DNA of 64,000 nucleotides from positions 10,664,001 to 10,728,000 of the forward strand of contig NC_135202.1 in NCBI RefSeq assembly GCF_050948175.1, given 5' to 3'. Source of the DNA: Xylocopa sonorina (lineage: Eukaryota; Arthropoda; Insecta; Hymenoptera; Apidae). Shown in pieces: positions 1 to 14,750 of the stretch (position 1 is its first letter; every line of letters starts with the position of its first letter). Made by a program: the position numbers and the translations under genes. The notes below the pieces were generated by a model. That model did no database searches. It was not told the origin of the DNA and saw nothing but the letters and a program-made list of their open reading frames with translations.

Positions 1-3000
1 TCGCGTGGCGGAAAAAAGGATTCCACGCGAAACGAGACGAGAATTGCGAGACGTCGAGGATGCGGGGACTCGAAGATGGCGTCGGGTATCTCGAAGGCGG
101 ATCACGTTTGGGGGAGTCAATGAGCGCGGTGAATCGCTGTAATCCGTTTCTCGTTTTTAGTTTCATTTGTGACTGCGTGCGAGACATGTATCTCCACCGT
201 GAATACGTAAGGACGATCCTATCCAGCAGATGGAATCGCGTTGTCGTCGTAAAATCGGGGTCGCGATGAAGTGGTTGGCGAGGAATTACCACGTTCTGGA
301 AAATCGTGTGGCCGATGGCCGAGGATAACCGTCCGTGCGATCGCGGGGGTGTGCGCGTTGTACACGCGATAACACGATCCACCCTTCCGCTTGTCGTTTT
401 TACCCGCTGTACAAATTCTTGGTACACCGTGGCGTGGTAAAATATCAACGAAACGGATGGGAGATAAACCCGTTTATACGCGCGGCGGTTATTAGAGGGG
501 CGCATTGAACGAGCCGAGCATCCAGCCCCTTTTGCCGGTCGAATAAAGTCGGGAAACAGTTAGTTGTCGCGTTAATAAATTCAGCGGCCGTCAGAGGAAT
601 GAAAAGCCCTTGTCAGGCAGCGCGCACACCCAGCCAGGAATGCGTAAAGAGGCAAACAGCAATCAACATTCGTCGGTTGAACGACACTAATTAACTGCAA
701 ATATCGTCTGTATTAATGCGCCGGTTGAATTGACTTTGCGACCGTTGGAGAATAAATAAATAAGTAAATAAACGGCAGAGCGGCAGGCCGGTTTTGGTCA
801 TCGATGCGTGTGGCCACCCTCACGGCCATTACGGGACACATTTCGAGCGTACGAGCGGTGTTGTTCGGGGGACACGAGCAAGCTTTTCATCAAAGGTTAC
901 GAGGCGAGAGCCCCTGGAACTTTTCACTTCGACGAGAGCTTGTTAGCTCGATCCCTCGCAAAAGGTGTCGCGACAAGGCTTCCGCTGGTATTTCGCGCGT
1001 CTTGCCCGGTAGCCGGACTTTGTTACCTCCCGACAAACTGTCCAGAATGAAAAGAAGATGGAGGCGTCGTTATCCGTGGCGCCGGTTCTTCGCCAAACCT
1101 TGAAAAGATTTCTAAAGGCTTGTTGCACGCTGCGAGAAAACGTCGTTGGAGTCTTAGCCGTGGACTTCTGTCGTTCTTAGAAGGCAGAGCTAATCGAACG
1201 TTTACTACGGGGATCTAGTCGAATGAAAAGTGCTCTGGAATTTCGTACAAACGTCATTTCCAGCCTAGACGTGATCCGTTTGCAAGATCTTCTTATCGCG
1301 CGTCGAAAGCAGACGAGAAACAAAAAAAGAGGAACCGTCGTGCACGTTAAGATCAGTTAAACGTGCTCGATCGTGTGTCACTAATTTGCGTGATCGAGCG
1401 AAGCCGCTCGTCGAGTGGACCACCGGAAGGAAAAGAATTCGTATTTATCCGGTGAATAAATACGGAAGAAAGGGTGGATAAAGAGGAAGCTCGATTTTAC
1501 AGCGGACGCTCTCCTTAGTTGAAGAGAGGATCACGGGACAGTCGAGGAAAGGGGGTTGGTACGCGACGCGCGGCGGGGAAATTATTTATCATCGCCCACC
1601 GGCGCTTTCTTTCGTCGACGGACACAGATTCGGTTTTAAAACGCGGGAATAAAAATACGCGGCTCGAAGGAAACCAGACTGCGGGGGAGTCGCAATGAAA
1701 ACGCGCCGGCGGGCCAGAGCGTGTTTATTCTACCTTCGACGAGCAAAAAAAAAAAGAAGCGAAACCAGCGCGGAGGGTCGACGAATGTTTAAAAGAAAAA
1801 ATACTCGTTTAAGGGTCGAACGATTTTTCGCGTTGCTTGAATGATTAATGCCTCCTCTTTCCACGAGGAACTACCCGGTGCGCGCGTAAATTTCAACGGG
1901 GACGCGTCCCAGAACGGTCCCGGGGGTGGAAAAAAAAAAGAGACGCGTCAGTTCTATTTAATATTTCATTCGAAATACTTTCCAGCGCGTAGAGAAGAGC
2001 CTCGTCGTCCCGGGATGGGAATTCTCGAAACGTTTCCTAGACGAGAAAACGAAGCTCGTCGATAAGGGTTGCTCGCATCGCGTTAACTCGAACGATACCA
2101 AAGAACGCGTTACGTAAACCGTCTCTATTTCTGCCTCACGCTACAAGATGATTCGATCGCGAGATTAAGACCTAACATCCGCCTCTCGGTGCCGTGGTTA
2201 CGCGCGAGGGGTTGGAAACGAGCCGAGAGGCCACGGACAAGAACCGAATTCCGATCTTTGAAGGGCTTCCGGCTGTTTTTGCAACGTCGAAAATCACGCG
2301 CCCTCCCAGCGACGATGAAAACACAAATTAAACTTGGCCGTTGGCGAAAACGCCGCCCCCTACGGTTCACCCCGGAGGGGGTGGCATTCTTCGACGCAAC
2401 AAACGGATTCCGGCGTCTTGTTTTCGACGGAATTCCTAGCTCGCAATGACGCGGTGTCGGATGCCCGGAGCCTTGCACAAAGCGTAGCTCGCACACGTAC
2501 AAGCTACACCCTGGTTAGCGTCCCTCCCACCCCTGAAGCCCGTTTGTTTCACCTACGAACCGAGTATCGCGGGTACACGGTGTATATACGGCGCGCCCCT
2601 ATAACCCGAATGCGTTACAACGCCGGCCAGCCGATAATGGGCGCGCTTTGCATGCTGCTCGCGCTCTCTGCCAATGGCGCACGATATACCAGCTACGAAT
2701 CGATGTAATTAAAGCCCGGGCCATTGCCAGTGTTAGCGCCTGACGGAGAAATCCACCGACGCACCGGGGGGTTGGGCGCTGAAGGCGGGAAACACGCGTG
2801 CCGATCCCGTTTCCAGCCGTCGCGAGACTCGGACAAAGGAACGTCGATAAAAGCGCGAATTCGTTCCGAATTGAGGCATGGTTCGTTAGCCGGTACAGGA
2901 ATGCCTTGCCGGCGAACCCTCTGATATTGGCATTCCCCGATTTCACGTGTCCTTTCGTTGGCATGCGCCCGTTTCTGTGTTATTCCGGCCCCGTGCGCCC

Positions 3001-6000
3001 CTTTTTCTGCCTTTTATCACCGCGGCCCTTTTCGACGGTGGTTCCCCGTTTTGGCGGACAATAACGGGCAAAAGGGACATCCGTTCGCTAAATCGGAAAA
3101 CGTAGAAGGTGTCTCTGTACCGAGGAGTATTTATGGAGCGAGCTCTTTAAGGTCTGTTAGGTTTTCTTCGACCATCGATTTTCCCGTTGCGACGTTGTTT
3201 GGAAATCGTCTTTCTCGAAAAAAGATTCGATCGTGGGACGCGAGAGTGCCAGTCGAACGGACCGTCGCGAGGGTTGTTTAGTTTTCAATTTCAAACAGAA
3301 TCGAAGTGGCCGCTGTGTGTGCACGCGCCTTCAAGTGGCCCAGAAAGCAGTCGGAGTAATCCGTGCCTGTCGAGCTGTTTAAATTTCCATCGGTTCCGAG
3401 AGGAAGTTGAGGATTTATGTCCCGCGGAGGAAAACAGCGGGAGGGTGTTAACAGATTCCTCGGAAGGTTCGAACGATGACGAAGCACCGAGTCGGCGAGA
3501 AACGGTGCTGATAAAAATTCGCCCTCGAAACTCGCCCTCGAGCGTTCTAAGCGAAATCGGGGCCGTCGGAGAGGGCGTTTCGACTTACGCGAGAGTTGCT
3601 GAAATCATCGTCCACTGGCGAGCGGATCGAGCTATCGATCGGCTGCTCTGTTACCACTGCACAAATGCTTCTACAAGCCGAACCGGAAATTAATTTCGAC
3701 GATGGACTCGCTGGCGGAACGCTAACGAACGATTTCTTGTTTACAAAAGACAATCTCCGCAACGAGGGGTGCTCTCGACGTTGTAAAAATTAATTAGAAT
3801 CCGTTCGTTTGTAAAACGAGGAGCACGACACCTGAGAAGGGAACTAGAGACGCGTCGAGACGCCTCGTAACGAGGTTCCTCACCGGGAGGGATGTCCCTT
3901 TCGCGTCGCGTTGGAAAAATGTCCGTCGATTTAGTGAATTATCGTCGGATCGATCGTTTTGACGAACGATTCTCGGTCGAAGGTTCGCATTAAAGACTCA
4001 ATAAAGACGAGATAAAGGGTCGTAATATCGGGCTGTCGATCAACCGCGTCGTAACTTATGACCGCTCGTAGTTTTGCTCGATCGCGTGAAATTTATCAGA
4101 CGACGCGAACGAAAGAGCGAGAACTCGTGCTCGTGAACGGCGCGAATTTTCCCGCTGCGAGCGTAAAAATTAACCAGAACGGGGAATTGAAAAATTAAGC
4201 ACAGGCTGGACGTAGTTTCTCCTGTAAATTCGCAAATAAAAGCGCGCTGTTGATTAAATTTTAATCGCGCTTACGGTAGAGCGAGGCAAATCTATCGAAT
4301 AACACTTTGCGGCGGGGAATCTTTCGTTAGCGCGGGAAAATTAGAAGAGAAACACTTTAATCCACCCGCGCGACCATCCCCCGGCTACGCTCGCCAAAGA
4401 GAGAAAATAATATCGTATCAACCGTCAGCGTATCAAGCGGAAATAGATCCAAAACACGTTTCGTGTACACGATTTATGCGCGCACTGGTAATAACTCGAT
4501 CGAGTCTCCGATTTTTTTCTCGCCACGCAGCAAATTGAACAGATCGGACGTATCGGAAAAATCTGCAAAAATAGTTGCCACTTTCGCACGGTCGGCACGA
4601 TCGTTACGATTAGCCATCTCGCGAATTACATTATCGATCTCTCCTCGTATCCCCGTAGGAACGGGACGGGAAAAAAACGGAATAGATAAATAAAACGGCA
4701 CGACGTCGGCGAGTTCATCCGTGGGAACTTAATCGGCTCCTCTTCATGTTAATCGAACAGTTATTATGGGTCTCCGGTGGCACGTTTAAATAGAATCGAA
4801 GCTAAGAAAGTATCGCGCGACGGGAAAAGGGGGTGGGCTTTAATGGCGTCCATTACGAGGAGAGCCTCTAACGAGATCGAACGGTAGGTGGATCGCGTAA
4901 AAATGTCGCGTCTCGCGTCGCATCGTCGGCTGCTGTTAATTGCGTAACAACCGGCAGAGACTTCGTTACAGCGGCGTAATCGGATCACGTTAATTGAATC
5001 CCTTTCTGGCGAACGATTACGCCCGGCGTGCGCGCGGATCTTGCGGGATTTGTGAATTATGAAATTCCACTCGACCAGCTGAAGGCGGCGTATTCCCACA
5101 GCGATCGTAACGATAACGAGGCAAATGATCGGGGAAATTTATATCGGCGGAGATCAAATATTTCGTTTGGGGGCTGGTAAATTGATAGCAAAATTGTATC
5201 CTCGAACGATTCGTCGATAACCGGGCCGGGGCTCGAGAGCACCCTCGATTCTCCGAATCTACGTCGCTGAAACGCTCCAGTTCCGATGCCAGATTTAATA
5301 AATATAATAACAACGATAACGATAACCCTGTTACCGACTGTTCCAAGTAAATCTAAAGAAATCCCATCGTTTCGAAAGAAAGCAATTTCTGTAGCCTCTG
5401 ACCTTTTAACCATCATCTTTCCACTCGAAACTTCCTCCCTCTTCTACCATTCAGAATTAAAGTTTCGATATTTCGAAAGTCCAAAGAGAAGTCGAAGTAC
5501 AATATCGAGGGAAGAGGAACACGCGGGAAAAAAGGTGATCGTTCCACGCGGGTCATGCAGAGGCGCGTGCCTCCGTGCGAAGAGCGCGTGGGGGTTGAAA
5601 AACGACGCGATGGACTCCGTCAGCTTCCGGCTCCGAGCTGCTCCGCGATTCAGGCTAATCCGATTCGTTTCACCTTTCAGGAGTTCCACCCGATACCGCG
5701 GCTAATCCCATTAAGAAGTTGGTCACGTTGGCGTTAGCGCAAGAGCTCGGGGAAGAGCCTGGCCGCGTATTTACAGGGGGATGAGAGCTGGTCCAGGGAC
5801 GGGTCAGCTTCTCCCCAAGTAATTAATCCCAATTTCGTAGCCGCGGGACACGCCGTTCCGACTGTTGGCTCGCTGCGCGACATATTTACAAGCGTCGACG
5901 TTATTACGAAGCCGGCTTTAACGTTGAACGCCCCCGCCTGAAAAAGATGCCCGCCGCGCGGCAGGGCCGCATACATTAGCGCCCCCGCGCGAAATCGTAG

Positions 6001-8990
6001 CTCGCCGTTCCAACCCTTTTTGCCGGTGGAATGCAAATTGCGGACTGGATGCGAGACCCCGAACCTGGTGCACGGGTCGCGTAAAAACGCGGCCATCGGC
6101 TCTAACCGCCGCCCCGCGACAAAAACCGACCGCTGAACTACCCCCGTAGTTGGAGATCCCTCGCGATCGTCGATCGTTGTGTTTCCGCTCGCTTCGCTTA
6201 CGATTTTTTCTTCTCCATCCCTCTTTTTCGTCAGGCTACAGCCTCCTGTTCTGTAATTCGCAGCGGAAAACTTAGATCGAGCTTTACCAGCGTTCGATTA
6301 ATCGCTTTTGTCAACTTTCTCGAGCGTTCTCAATTCTTCTTTTTTTTTTTTGGTAGACTTTGTACGTCGTATAATTTATGCTTCGCAGACGTAGCATAAA
6401 ATATACTCGATTAATCGCTGCTGGCAGCTTCCTCGATTCTTCCGCGCCTTTTTTTCTCTCTCGACGAAGTTAGAGCGTCCAGTGATTCATGTCGCGCAGG
6501 GGGTAGCTGAGAATTTATTCGATCAATCGCTGTTGGCAAGTTTTTCGATCCTCGCGGATCTATCGGGCTGCTATAGGGGAGAAGTGGAAACATTTGTAAT
6601 ACACGCGCGTACGAACGCTCGACGAGAATAAGGGTGCCGTTTATGCAAGGGTAGAAAGGGCCACGGCGTCGAGCGATGTCTTCAGCCTTCTGCTATCTGT
6701 TACATAAATTCAGAGATCGCTGGAACGGCCGTACGTATTCCGCGCGGGGGATTCACCGTTTCGTATTGTTCGCACGTTTTGAGGAACAGTATATTCGTTG
6801 GTTCACGAGCACGTAACGCTTTACTGTCTTATTTATGCTTCGATGCCTGCGTAGGGAGTTTTAATTCCTCCCTGTCTTGCCAGCTGCGCCCACGTTCTCC
6901 AAGAAACCGTCGAACGACAATAAGAAACCACCCCCAAAACGAATCGTTCTACATCTCCAAATTTTTTCTGACAATCTCGAGTTCGTTATTCGAACAGCTT
7001 GCAACGAGATCGAACCAACGAAGAAAACGCACGGTTCAACAGCCGCTGGCACGGTTGTCGCACCTTTTCCAAGTCCCTCGCACCCTCGTCGAGTGGCGAA
7101 ACCGACGCTGGTAGCCGTAGCATCGGGGATGGTAAAACAATAACGATATTGTTCGCGTCGAATCCCTGGCGGGCCCGCCAGCGTGCAATCTGCGTCGCAG
7201 CCCCGGCATTGTCCCGTTAATTAAACGGATAAGCCGCGTCGCGGCTGCGAGAGGACGTCGACGTCGACGCCGGCGAACCTGACGCGGGCCGAGACGCTCG
7301 CGGACGGGCACAAAGCGGCGGAAACGTTCGACGGGGGTTGACGGACGCGCCTGCAGATAACGAAGTTGCCGCGACTCGAGTGTCAACGACGCGGAGACGT
7401 CCGACGACGACTTGGACGATACGGGGGTTGAACGCGTTGGGCCAGTGGAGCACCGCGAAAGAAGGATAATGGCCGCGACGAACAAAAGGGCTCGAGCGCG
7501 AATGAAACGAACGACGGACGATTTTTAGAAATAATCAGGTAGGAAGATTCGAGAGTCTCGACGTTCGAGTCCCGGTGTTTCAATGCGAAGACGAAGGAAA
7601 GTGAAGATTGAAAAGGGAACTGTCGAAACGCGCACCACGACGGTTTCGTTCAGAGGCGACTCGCGAGTGCGCGGGGATTATTGAACGGGAAATATCAAAC
7701 GAAAATGTGTCGGGATAGTTTGATCGTAAAAAAAAGAAGAAAAAACTGTTCCAACCGCTCTATTTCCATCGGGAATACGTCGTCGCGTTCAAGCATTCGA
7801 TTTCGCTATCAAAATGGTCGAAGGGGAGGGTGGGAAAATAAAAAAGCGACGTCAGGGAAATTCGATGAAACGGAAACACCGAGCGCGATCGGTGGTGTTT
7901 GGATCGCTGGTGGAAACGAGACCACGGTGGTGTCGAAATTCCGAAACGCGAAACTCGGAATCCGCGGTCCTCGCGCGACGACTGTCGACGATTCCCGTCG
8001 GTTTGCCCGGCGGAATTCTTTCCGCGAGATAGCCGACGAGGCGTCAACGGGCCGGTTGAACGCTCGAGCATCCCCTTCGTCGTTAATTAAAAGTTTCCGC
8101 GCCAGGCCAGAAACGGGACGCGTAAAAGCCTGAAACGTCCGCCTCGCGGAATGGCTGACGCCCGGCGAAGACGAAGAAGCGGCGGTAATGGAATTAACGG
8201 AAGAAAAGATAAAAGCTTATAAAATAATGAGAGGATTGTTAAAAGGCGGGGACGAGTGGCGGTGGACAGACGACAGGGGGTGGAGTGACGGGCCAGGCGA
8301 ACAGGGAGAATCCCTAATTCCGTCGAGCTTTTAATAAATCAGCACGCGCTTCTTGCATACGCGATGCGAGCGTCGGGAATTTTTGTCGGTCGGCTGGCTC
8401 CCGTTTAAAGGCTAAATTACCACGAGCCACGTGAGATATCGCGTGGTGAGAGAAGATATTAAATTTCATACGCACAAAGGACTATCGTGCGGAGGCCAAG
8501 TAAAACTATTTAATTAAACGCGCCTTTCAACGGTCGCAATTTTATTATCCACCTACTCGCTGCGAGTGCGCGCGTTTACGAGGTCCACCGTAAAACAAAA
8601 AGAGAAAAATAATAAAAATGGACCTGCTATACCGGCGATAGAACGTGGCCGCGCGTTTAATGTATTATTAACATACGTAAGGAAAGTTTATAAAATTTCT
8701 TCACACTCGTCGAGTGTACCATCGTTTACGCTGAATTTCGTTATCTCTGGTTGATAGAAGCGAAACATTGGTTCGAGAATAAGTGCCTCGGGCTGTTTAT
8801 ACTTTCGGTTGGAAAGTGACATTGTGACGTAAATGGGGATTAAGATAAAATTCTTCTACGACCGTAGTCCTGAATACGACGCGTCTAGCGTTAGTACAGT
8901 GTCGACGATCGTAGCGAGCATACGTATCACGAAATTCTACGCCATTCGTTTTAAAGTTTTAACGCGAGTTTCATTTTCAATTGATCAGAA
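1..8990. other. Gene-poor CpG-rich DNA
   Basis: I see no coding exon chain, RNA gene or transposon that I can support. Open frames are short, occur on both strands at once, use rare-residue compositions (Arg, Ser, Pro) and lack splice context. Small A and T runs occur at 1746-1757 and 6341-6351. Confidence 0.5.
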
Positions 8991-9010
8991 GCTTATCTAG
9001 TCGCGATTAA

Positions 9011-9152
9011 ATTGGTGGTAGAGCAAGTGTAAACAGTGATGACGATAGTGACTTAGTATCGAGTGTGAGAAATAGAAGAATCAGTGTAATAGACAGTGAA
9101 TCCGGAAGTAGCAGCGATGTCCCACAAGATTCCAGCAGTTCAGAATGCCTTG
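9011..9152 (+). pseudogene. Exon-like Ser/Asp-rich fragment, origin unknown
   Basis: One frame is open from just after a TAA at 9008 to a consensus donor (G then gtaagt at 9153). It encodes a stretch rich in Ser, Asp and Glu (NSDDDSDLVSS, DSESGSSSDVPQ). Composition and codon pattern differ from the CpG-rich DNA around it. There is no ATG in frame. Acidic Ser-rich segments like this occur at the N-termini of some piggyBac-type transposases, so a transposon remnant is possible, but I recognise no catalytic domain nearby. It could also be a lone exon of an unseen gene or chance. Confidence 0.25.
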
Positions 9153-12100
9153 GTAAGTGCTTTGTAAAATGTCACGCGACTACAGAAACTCGAACTCCGA
9201 TAGTTATGTTTTTCAAAATGTAAACACAGATATTATATTAAAATATAATACTTTCGTATGTTTATTTTTATGTAGATTCATTTACGCGCGGAATCGTCTC
9301 GAGTTGCAGTGCCACCCGATCGAAAAAGTCGTCGAGCGCGAAGGGTTAACCTATTGTTGCGCTGCACTACTGCAGCGATGAAGCAAGTAGTACGAGTCGA
9401 AGGTCGGTCGGACGCGAAGATGGTGGCTGCTTATTTCTCTCGTCTTCGCTGGTTCCTCGCCTCGCAGGGTTCTCTCGCAGCGTGTATGAAGCGGAATAGC
9501 GAACGAGAAAAGTAAAGAAGCGGTGGATGGCCTCGAGGGAGGACCGCCGACACCGCGAAACCTCCGATCAATTTTTCACTTACTCGAAACTCAGCCCGCC
9601 GCAATTTTCCGATCCTCCGTCCAGCCACGACGGAAAAATCCGTCCCTCTCGTATTTATCTATCGTCCGACTGGAAGTTTTATTACCGAGAAACGGGTATT
9701 AAAACTGCACACGACGGGCGACGTCGAATCTGCCGGTTTCGAGTGCCGAGTCGCGCACGAAGAGTCGCGACGCCGCTTCAATTTCCGCGACAAAAGGCAC
9801 CGTCTAAGTGGAAACGGCCATTTAAGTCAGCCGCTATCTCCTCGCAGCGACTTCCGCCCCGAAATAACTCGATTGCCCGCGACTGTCCCGTGGCGAACGG
9901 GAAATCAAAAAAGGTGTCTATCCACCCGCGGGTACCAGCGTCAGCGGGCAGAACCGGAAGCCTGCGAGAGCGCGCGCGTGCTCGCCCGCACGCCCCGTAG
10001 AAATTAATTTATAAGCGAAATGGTCGTGGTAATTGAACATCAAAATGTCCATTAAAATCCTTTGTGCATTCGTAACGCAATTTTCCATGCTTTTACGAGA
10101 CGCTTCGCACCTTTCGAGGTAGGCCATCGCGTCACCGCCCTCCGTCGCCCACGCTCTCCCAACCCCCCTTTTTCCGCCAGTCGAACACCGTCGAGGATTA
10201 TTAGCCGTCCATGGCGCGCGCGGAAACGCCTCGCTAATAGACACTAAACGCATTTAAGTAATAGTTACGTGATATCCTTCGCCGGCACGGATCCTGGATG
10301 GAAGAGAGAATCTTCATTAAACGCAGCAAGATTCCATTAAAACATGATAGCGCCGTCTAAAGGATACTCATTTATCGCTGCGAGGCTAATAACTAATAAC
10401 CAGCAAGATGGCGCACGCGAACGGGATTCGTACCAGCGTCCCACGCGCTAATGGAAAATTTATCACCGGGAGGCGCGCGATAAATCGTTACCCGCGGATA
10501 ATTATTCATTCGACGTCAGATACGATTCGCCGTATTAATTGTTCCGCGTCTGGAGCGACGCGACCGCGATCGTTCATCCACCGCGTTTCTATCCGATTGT
10601 CTGTATATCGCGATCAGAAGAACGGTATCCGGTGCGAGCGAGCGATTCCCGCGGACGATCTTTCATCTCGCGCGTATCGTTGAGCGTCTCGTAATTGGAA
10701 AGCGTTTTTCCCGCGCGAGAAGCATTCCCAGTGATTCGACGCCGCGGGCGTGCCGCGTGGAAGGGTTTGCGAATCGTTGTCGGTCGAATTCGACGGTGGT
10801 AAATCGGTGCGTGGTACGTACAGGCGGGCGAAAATGAAACCCCGTTGAGAATACCGCGTGCCTCGTCCCCGTCCTCTGCTCTCGTTTCAGTTTGAATAAA
10901 TTTCAGCCACGCGTCGCGGCGATGACCGACCCCTCGCGATGGAAACGCTGGCTGGGAGAGAAAAAAAACGGGACGACCGGTCCGCGAAAAAAGATTGAAC
11001 GATAACAAAAGACCGGTCGAGATTTTCTTGGCGGGCGCTAAATATGTATTTTTAAGACCGCCTCTACTCTCGTTCGACACGTTCCACGTAGCAGGAATAA
11101 CATTTGCCAAGTGAAACGCGAACGGAGAGGCAGTCGCGACGCGTCGCGCTTTCCATGCCCGATTGAAACCGTTCCGCGTAGCGGAAAATTGGTAGACAAA
11201 GATCGAGAAGAACGGTACGCGACACGTGCGATCGAGAAAATTTCCATTCCCTTTGATTCCGGCCCCGTCGCCTAGAAAAGCTCTCGTTTCGTTCCATAAA
11301 TCGCAAGGCGCGCTCGCGCCACCGGAGTTCAGGGCGTCGCGTCGTTTCCGGCGTAGCGAGCTACCACCCGCTGGGACGCCGCGTGATCGATCACGACTGT
11401 ACGTGATCCGCTTTGAGGCCAGACGTACGCCGCGAGGAGGAGGACAACCCGGATAATTGCCGGCGTTAAGTCGAACGAAATCGAGACGAATGCGACGGAG
11501 GAACGTCGCGTGGTCGATCAATTAAATCTCGACGGGCTGAGCGCGATCCCCTCTTCTTGCGGCGGAACGCACGCGGGATTCCCATCGCGTAAGCTCGAGA
11601 CACCGTGGATACGGGCGACCGATCCGCGATGAAAAATCGATCCCACCAGTCCGCGAACGGATAGGACGATTACATCGGGGGCTCTCCTATCGAATATCAT
11701 GATCTTGCGGAACGCTGATTGATTAGAAGATTACCGGCAAAAACCACGGCCGAGCGTAATAAATCACGAGCCGAATGAAATCGATCGGCACTGCGGTTCC
11801 GGCTTTTTCCTTAACCCGGTGCAAAAAGGGAACTCGAGCCGCGGCGAAACGAAAATAACAGTGCACGGAAGTGGGAAAGTAAGTCGTGGCGGAAGATGTT
11901 TACGAGCGTCGCAGCACGGAATGAGCAATTCCGTGGCAATCTGCGAGGTATCGACGAAAAATGGGCTGCATCGCTCGGTAACGATATTCAATGGCTGATG
12001 AGCTCATCAGGGGCGAGGTTTATTAGCTGGGAATAAGAACAATATAGTCTCCCCGGCCATTTTCGTTCGGAACCACCCCCCAGAACACCCCAGGGAGAGC

Positions 12101-13085
12101 CTTGGAGAGCCTTAATCGAAGGATAAGAGAACGAAACCAGTGAGCTCGCCGTGGCCACTTGACGCGAAATAATTGGCCCACTTTCTCATTTTTTTTCCCC
12201 TCCCTATCTCCCTCTCTCCTGTCTTCGTTTCTGTACCTTTCTAATAACAGGGAACGATAGCAGCGGCTTTCATTCGAAAACGATAAAACCCCCAACGGGA
12301 ACGGACGATATTTCCACCAAGAGTAATTTGCCTTTTGAGATAAGAACTCGATGAGAGAGAGGCAGAAAGCGAGAGAGATTTACAGCGAACTCTCGGTCCG
12401 CGCCACTCTCCGGATTCCGCGCGTAATTAAAAATATTTCGCGACCAGAGACCCTCCGCGGTGGTTGTCTCGTTTTTAAAAAGCTCGCGTTTCAAATGAAA
12501 CAGCCTGGCCTTTAAACACGCGCCCCGGAAACCGGAACTCAAAGACGCGCGGACACCCTCGACTGAAATTCCAAACATCCTGACCCAGCTAAATCATCGA
12601 CGAAGAGGAACGGGAAGCAACGAAATCGAAAATCCCTCGAACGCTGGTTACCATTTTTCAATCCCGCCAGCCTCGGCGTCTCGCCGCTACCCCACGAGAC
12701 GTTCTCCAGCTGCGCGCATTCCGGATTCCATCGTCCCCTTCCGGCGGCAGCCGGATAGAGACGTCCAGTGGAGCGGAGTGAACCGCGTACCAGCTATACG
12801 GCGAGCCATCGAGTAAGATATCGCGTCGTTCGATGCCGTATTCCGATACGAGGAGGCGACACGTTACGGCGAGCTGCTCGCCGAGACAACGGTGGAAAGG
12901 GGTGCAACGACGGCGTAGAGACCGCAGCCAGACGTGAAAACACGAGCGTGCGCGGCCGAGTCGAAGGCCAAGAGGGTCGAGGGGCATTTCGGGGCGGCCA
13001 GACGGAGCGAGGGGATGTGACGGAGCGTCGTACAAAAGGCTGGAGGGAAACGGAGGCCAGAGATACCTATACCTGGGTCTGGATA

Positions 13086-13127
13086 GAAAGAGAGAGAGAG
13101 GCAAAGAGAGAGAGAGAGAGTGAGAGG
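13086..13127. repeat. (GA)n microsatellite
   Basis: Interrupted gagaga run within a purine-rich block. Confidence 0.8.
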
Positions 13128-14707
13128 TGGGTCGACGAAAGTGGAGCAGAAGGGAGAACGGCACGATCGAGAGGGATACACGGGCCGCGGGGGTGGAGGG
13201 AAAGAAGTAAAGGTAAAGGGTGAGAGAACGAGTGTTTCAGAGGTGGAGCGGCGAGCTTTACGCCCGAGAGGCCACGCAAAGGCTCGGCCGCAAGTTCGGG
13301 TACATTATGCAACGACAACCCAGCAGTCCACGGTAGGGTGCATTTTGCGCCGGGGTAAGGCGCCCCCCGCGCGCACACCCGGTGCCTCGCCTGAGTCCTG
13401 ACGCCCAGATTTACCAGCCTTTCCACGCTCGTGAGATACTGTTACCGTATCTCGGCCGACGGTACAATTTAATCCTACCAGGGCCGTGTTTCTTGCGAGC
13501 CACGACCATACGTAGCCGCGCTGCTCCGCGAGCGCGCGTGATTTTTCAATTTCAAGTCGCCCGTCTCGCTGCGATTTCCGTTTCGACGCTCGTCGCGGGT
13601 TGAAAAATTATAACAGACGCGGCAAGTGCCACGGGAGAGAAGGAAGGAAGGAGAGTGGAGGGTTGAGGGTGAATTCGGTGGTTGCTGGAAGCGAAATTGA
13701 TAAGGACTCCATCAGGCGCCGCGCAGATGCGCCGTTCGAGAAGACAATCCATCCTCCTACATACGCCAGCCTATCTATATGCACCAGTGGCATGCATCTT
13801 AAGTATGCGCAACTAGGAACACGGCAGATTAATCCATCTGGTAATTTGCTGTCTCGCGAATGAGTCTCGGCTCCGAAACTCGAGTCGTCGCGTGCACATG
13901 CTACATCTGCATAGAGACACCTGCGTACACTTCGCGTGCCAAGCTACAAGTTGATTCGCGTTTCGACAGGTTGCGTTTACCATCTCCGAGCGAACCGTAT
14001 TGCCACGTCTCCGCGTCTCTCCGCTTCGAGCACGTACACAGGATATTTCTCTCTTTTTGCTTCGTTTTTATTACGAGACTGACCGTTCGCAGGGGGTTGC
14101 GCACGGATTCATCGCGAGATGAACGTCCCGCGCTGAACCTGGACGCATCGGTAGGCTTTCGTGTGAGAAAAATAACGGCCAGCTGGAATATGTATGGTCG
14201 AATGGATCCAGCAAGAACGCCGGGGAAACGGCGAAACGACGCGGGTGGTTTCGTGAAAAATAACGCCATTCGCAACCTTAAAGACGTCTCTCGCGGTTCC
14301 TCGTAACTGCACGAGAGTCGCTGCGTCGTGACTCGTTCCAGTCCTTGCGACGAGGGTGGTTTCTCTTGCGCGATAAATCGGTCAAGCGACTCGCGCACTG
14401 CCATTGTAAATCACTCGAGCGGAGAGATCCTTCAGACCTCGCGCAGCCGAGCAAAAGTATTTCGAAACAATAAGCCAGGATAATCGAATGAAACGAAACG
14501 GTATCAATACGCTAATGCATGTAAATGCCTCGCGCGATATATTGTATTAAAGTTCTCGATGGTAGTGCAATTTCGTTACCCTCATTATGCGGCTATAATG
14601 GATATAGAAAGGACGCGAAATTTAATTACGTTTAACACGGAACGCCGCTGTAAAATTTCTGTTCCCGATTTAGCCGGAAATTTTAGAGCACCAAGGGTTA
14701 CTGCCAC

Positions 14708-14750
14708 AGAGAGAGAGGGAGAGAGAGAGAGAGAGAGAAAGAAAGAGAGG
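14708..14750. repeat. (GA)n microsatellite
   Basis: gagaga run followed by a G-rich stretch. Confidence 0.8.

Noticed and set aside
10589..11521. 310-codon open frame on the minus strand
   Set aside because: Arg/Ser-rich translation with no domain, overlapped by open frames in other phases; expected from CpG-rich DNA with few stops.
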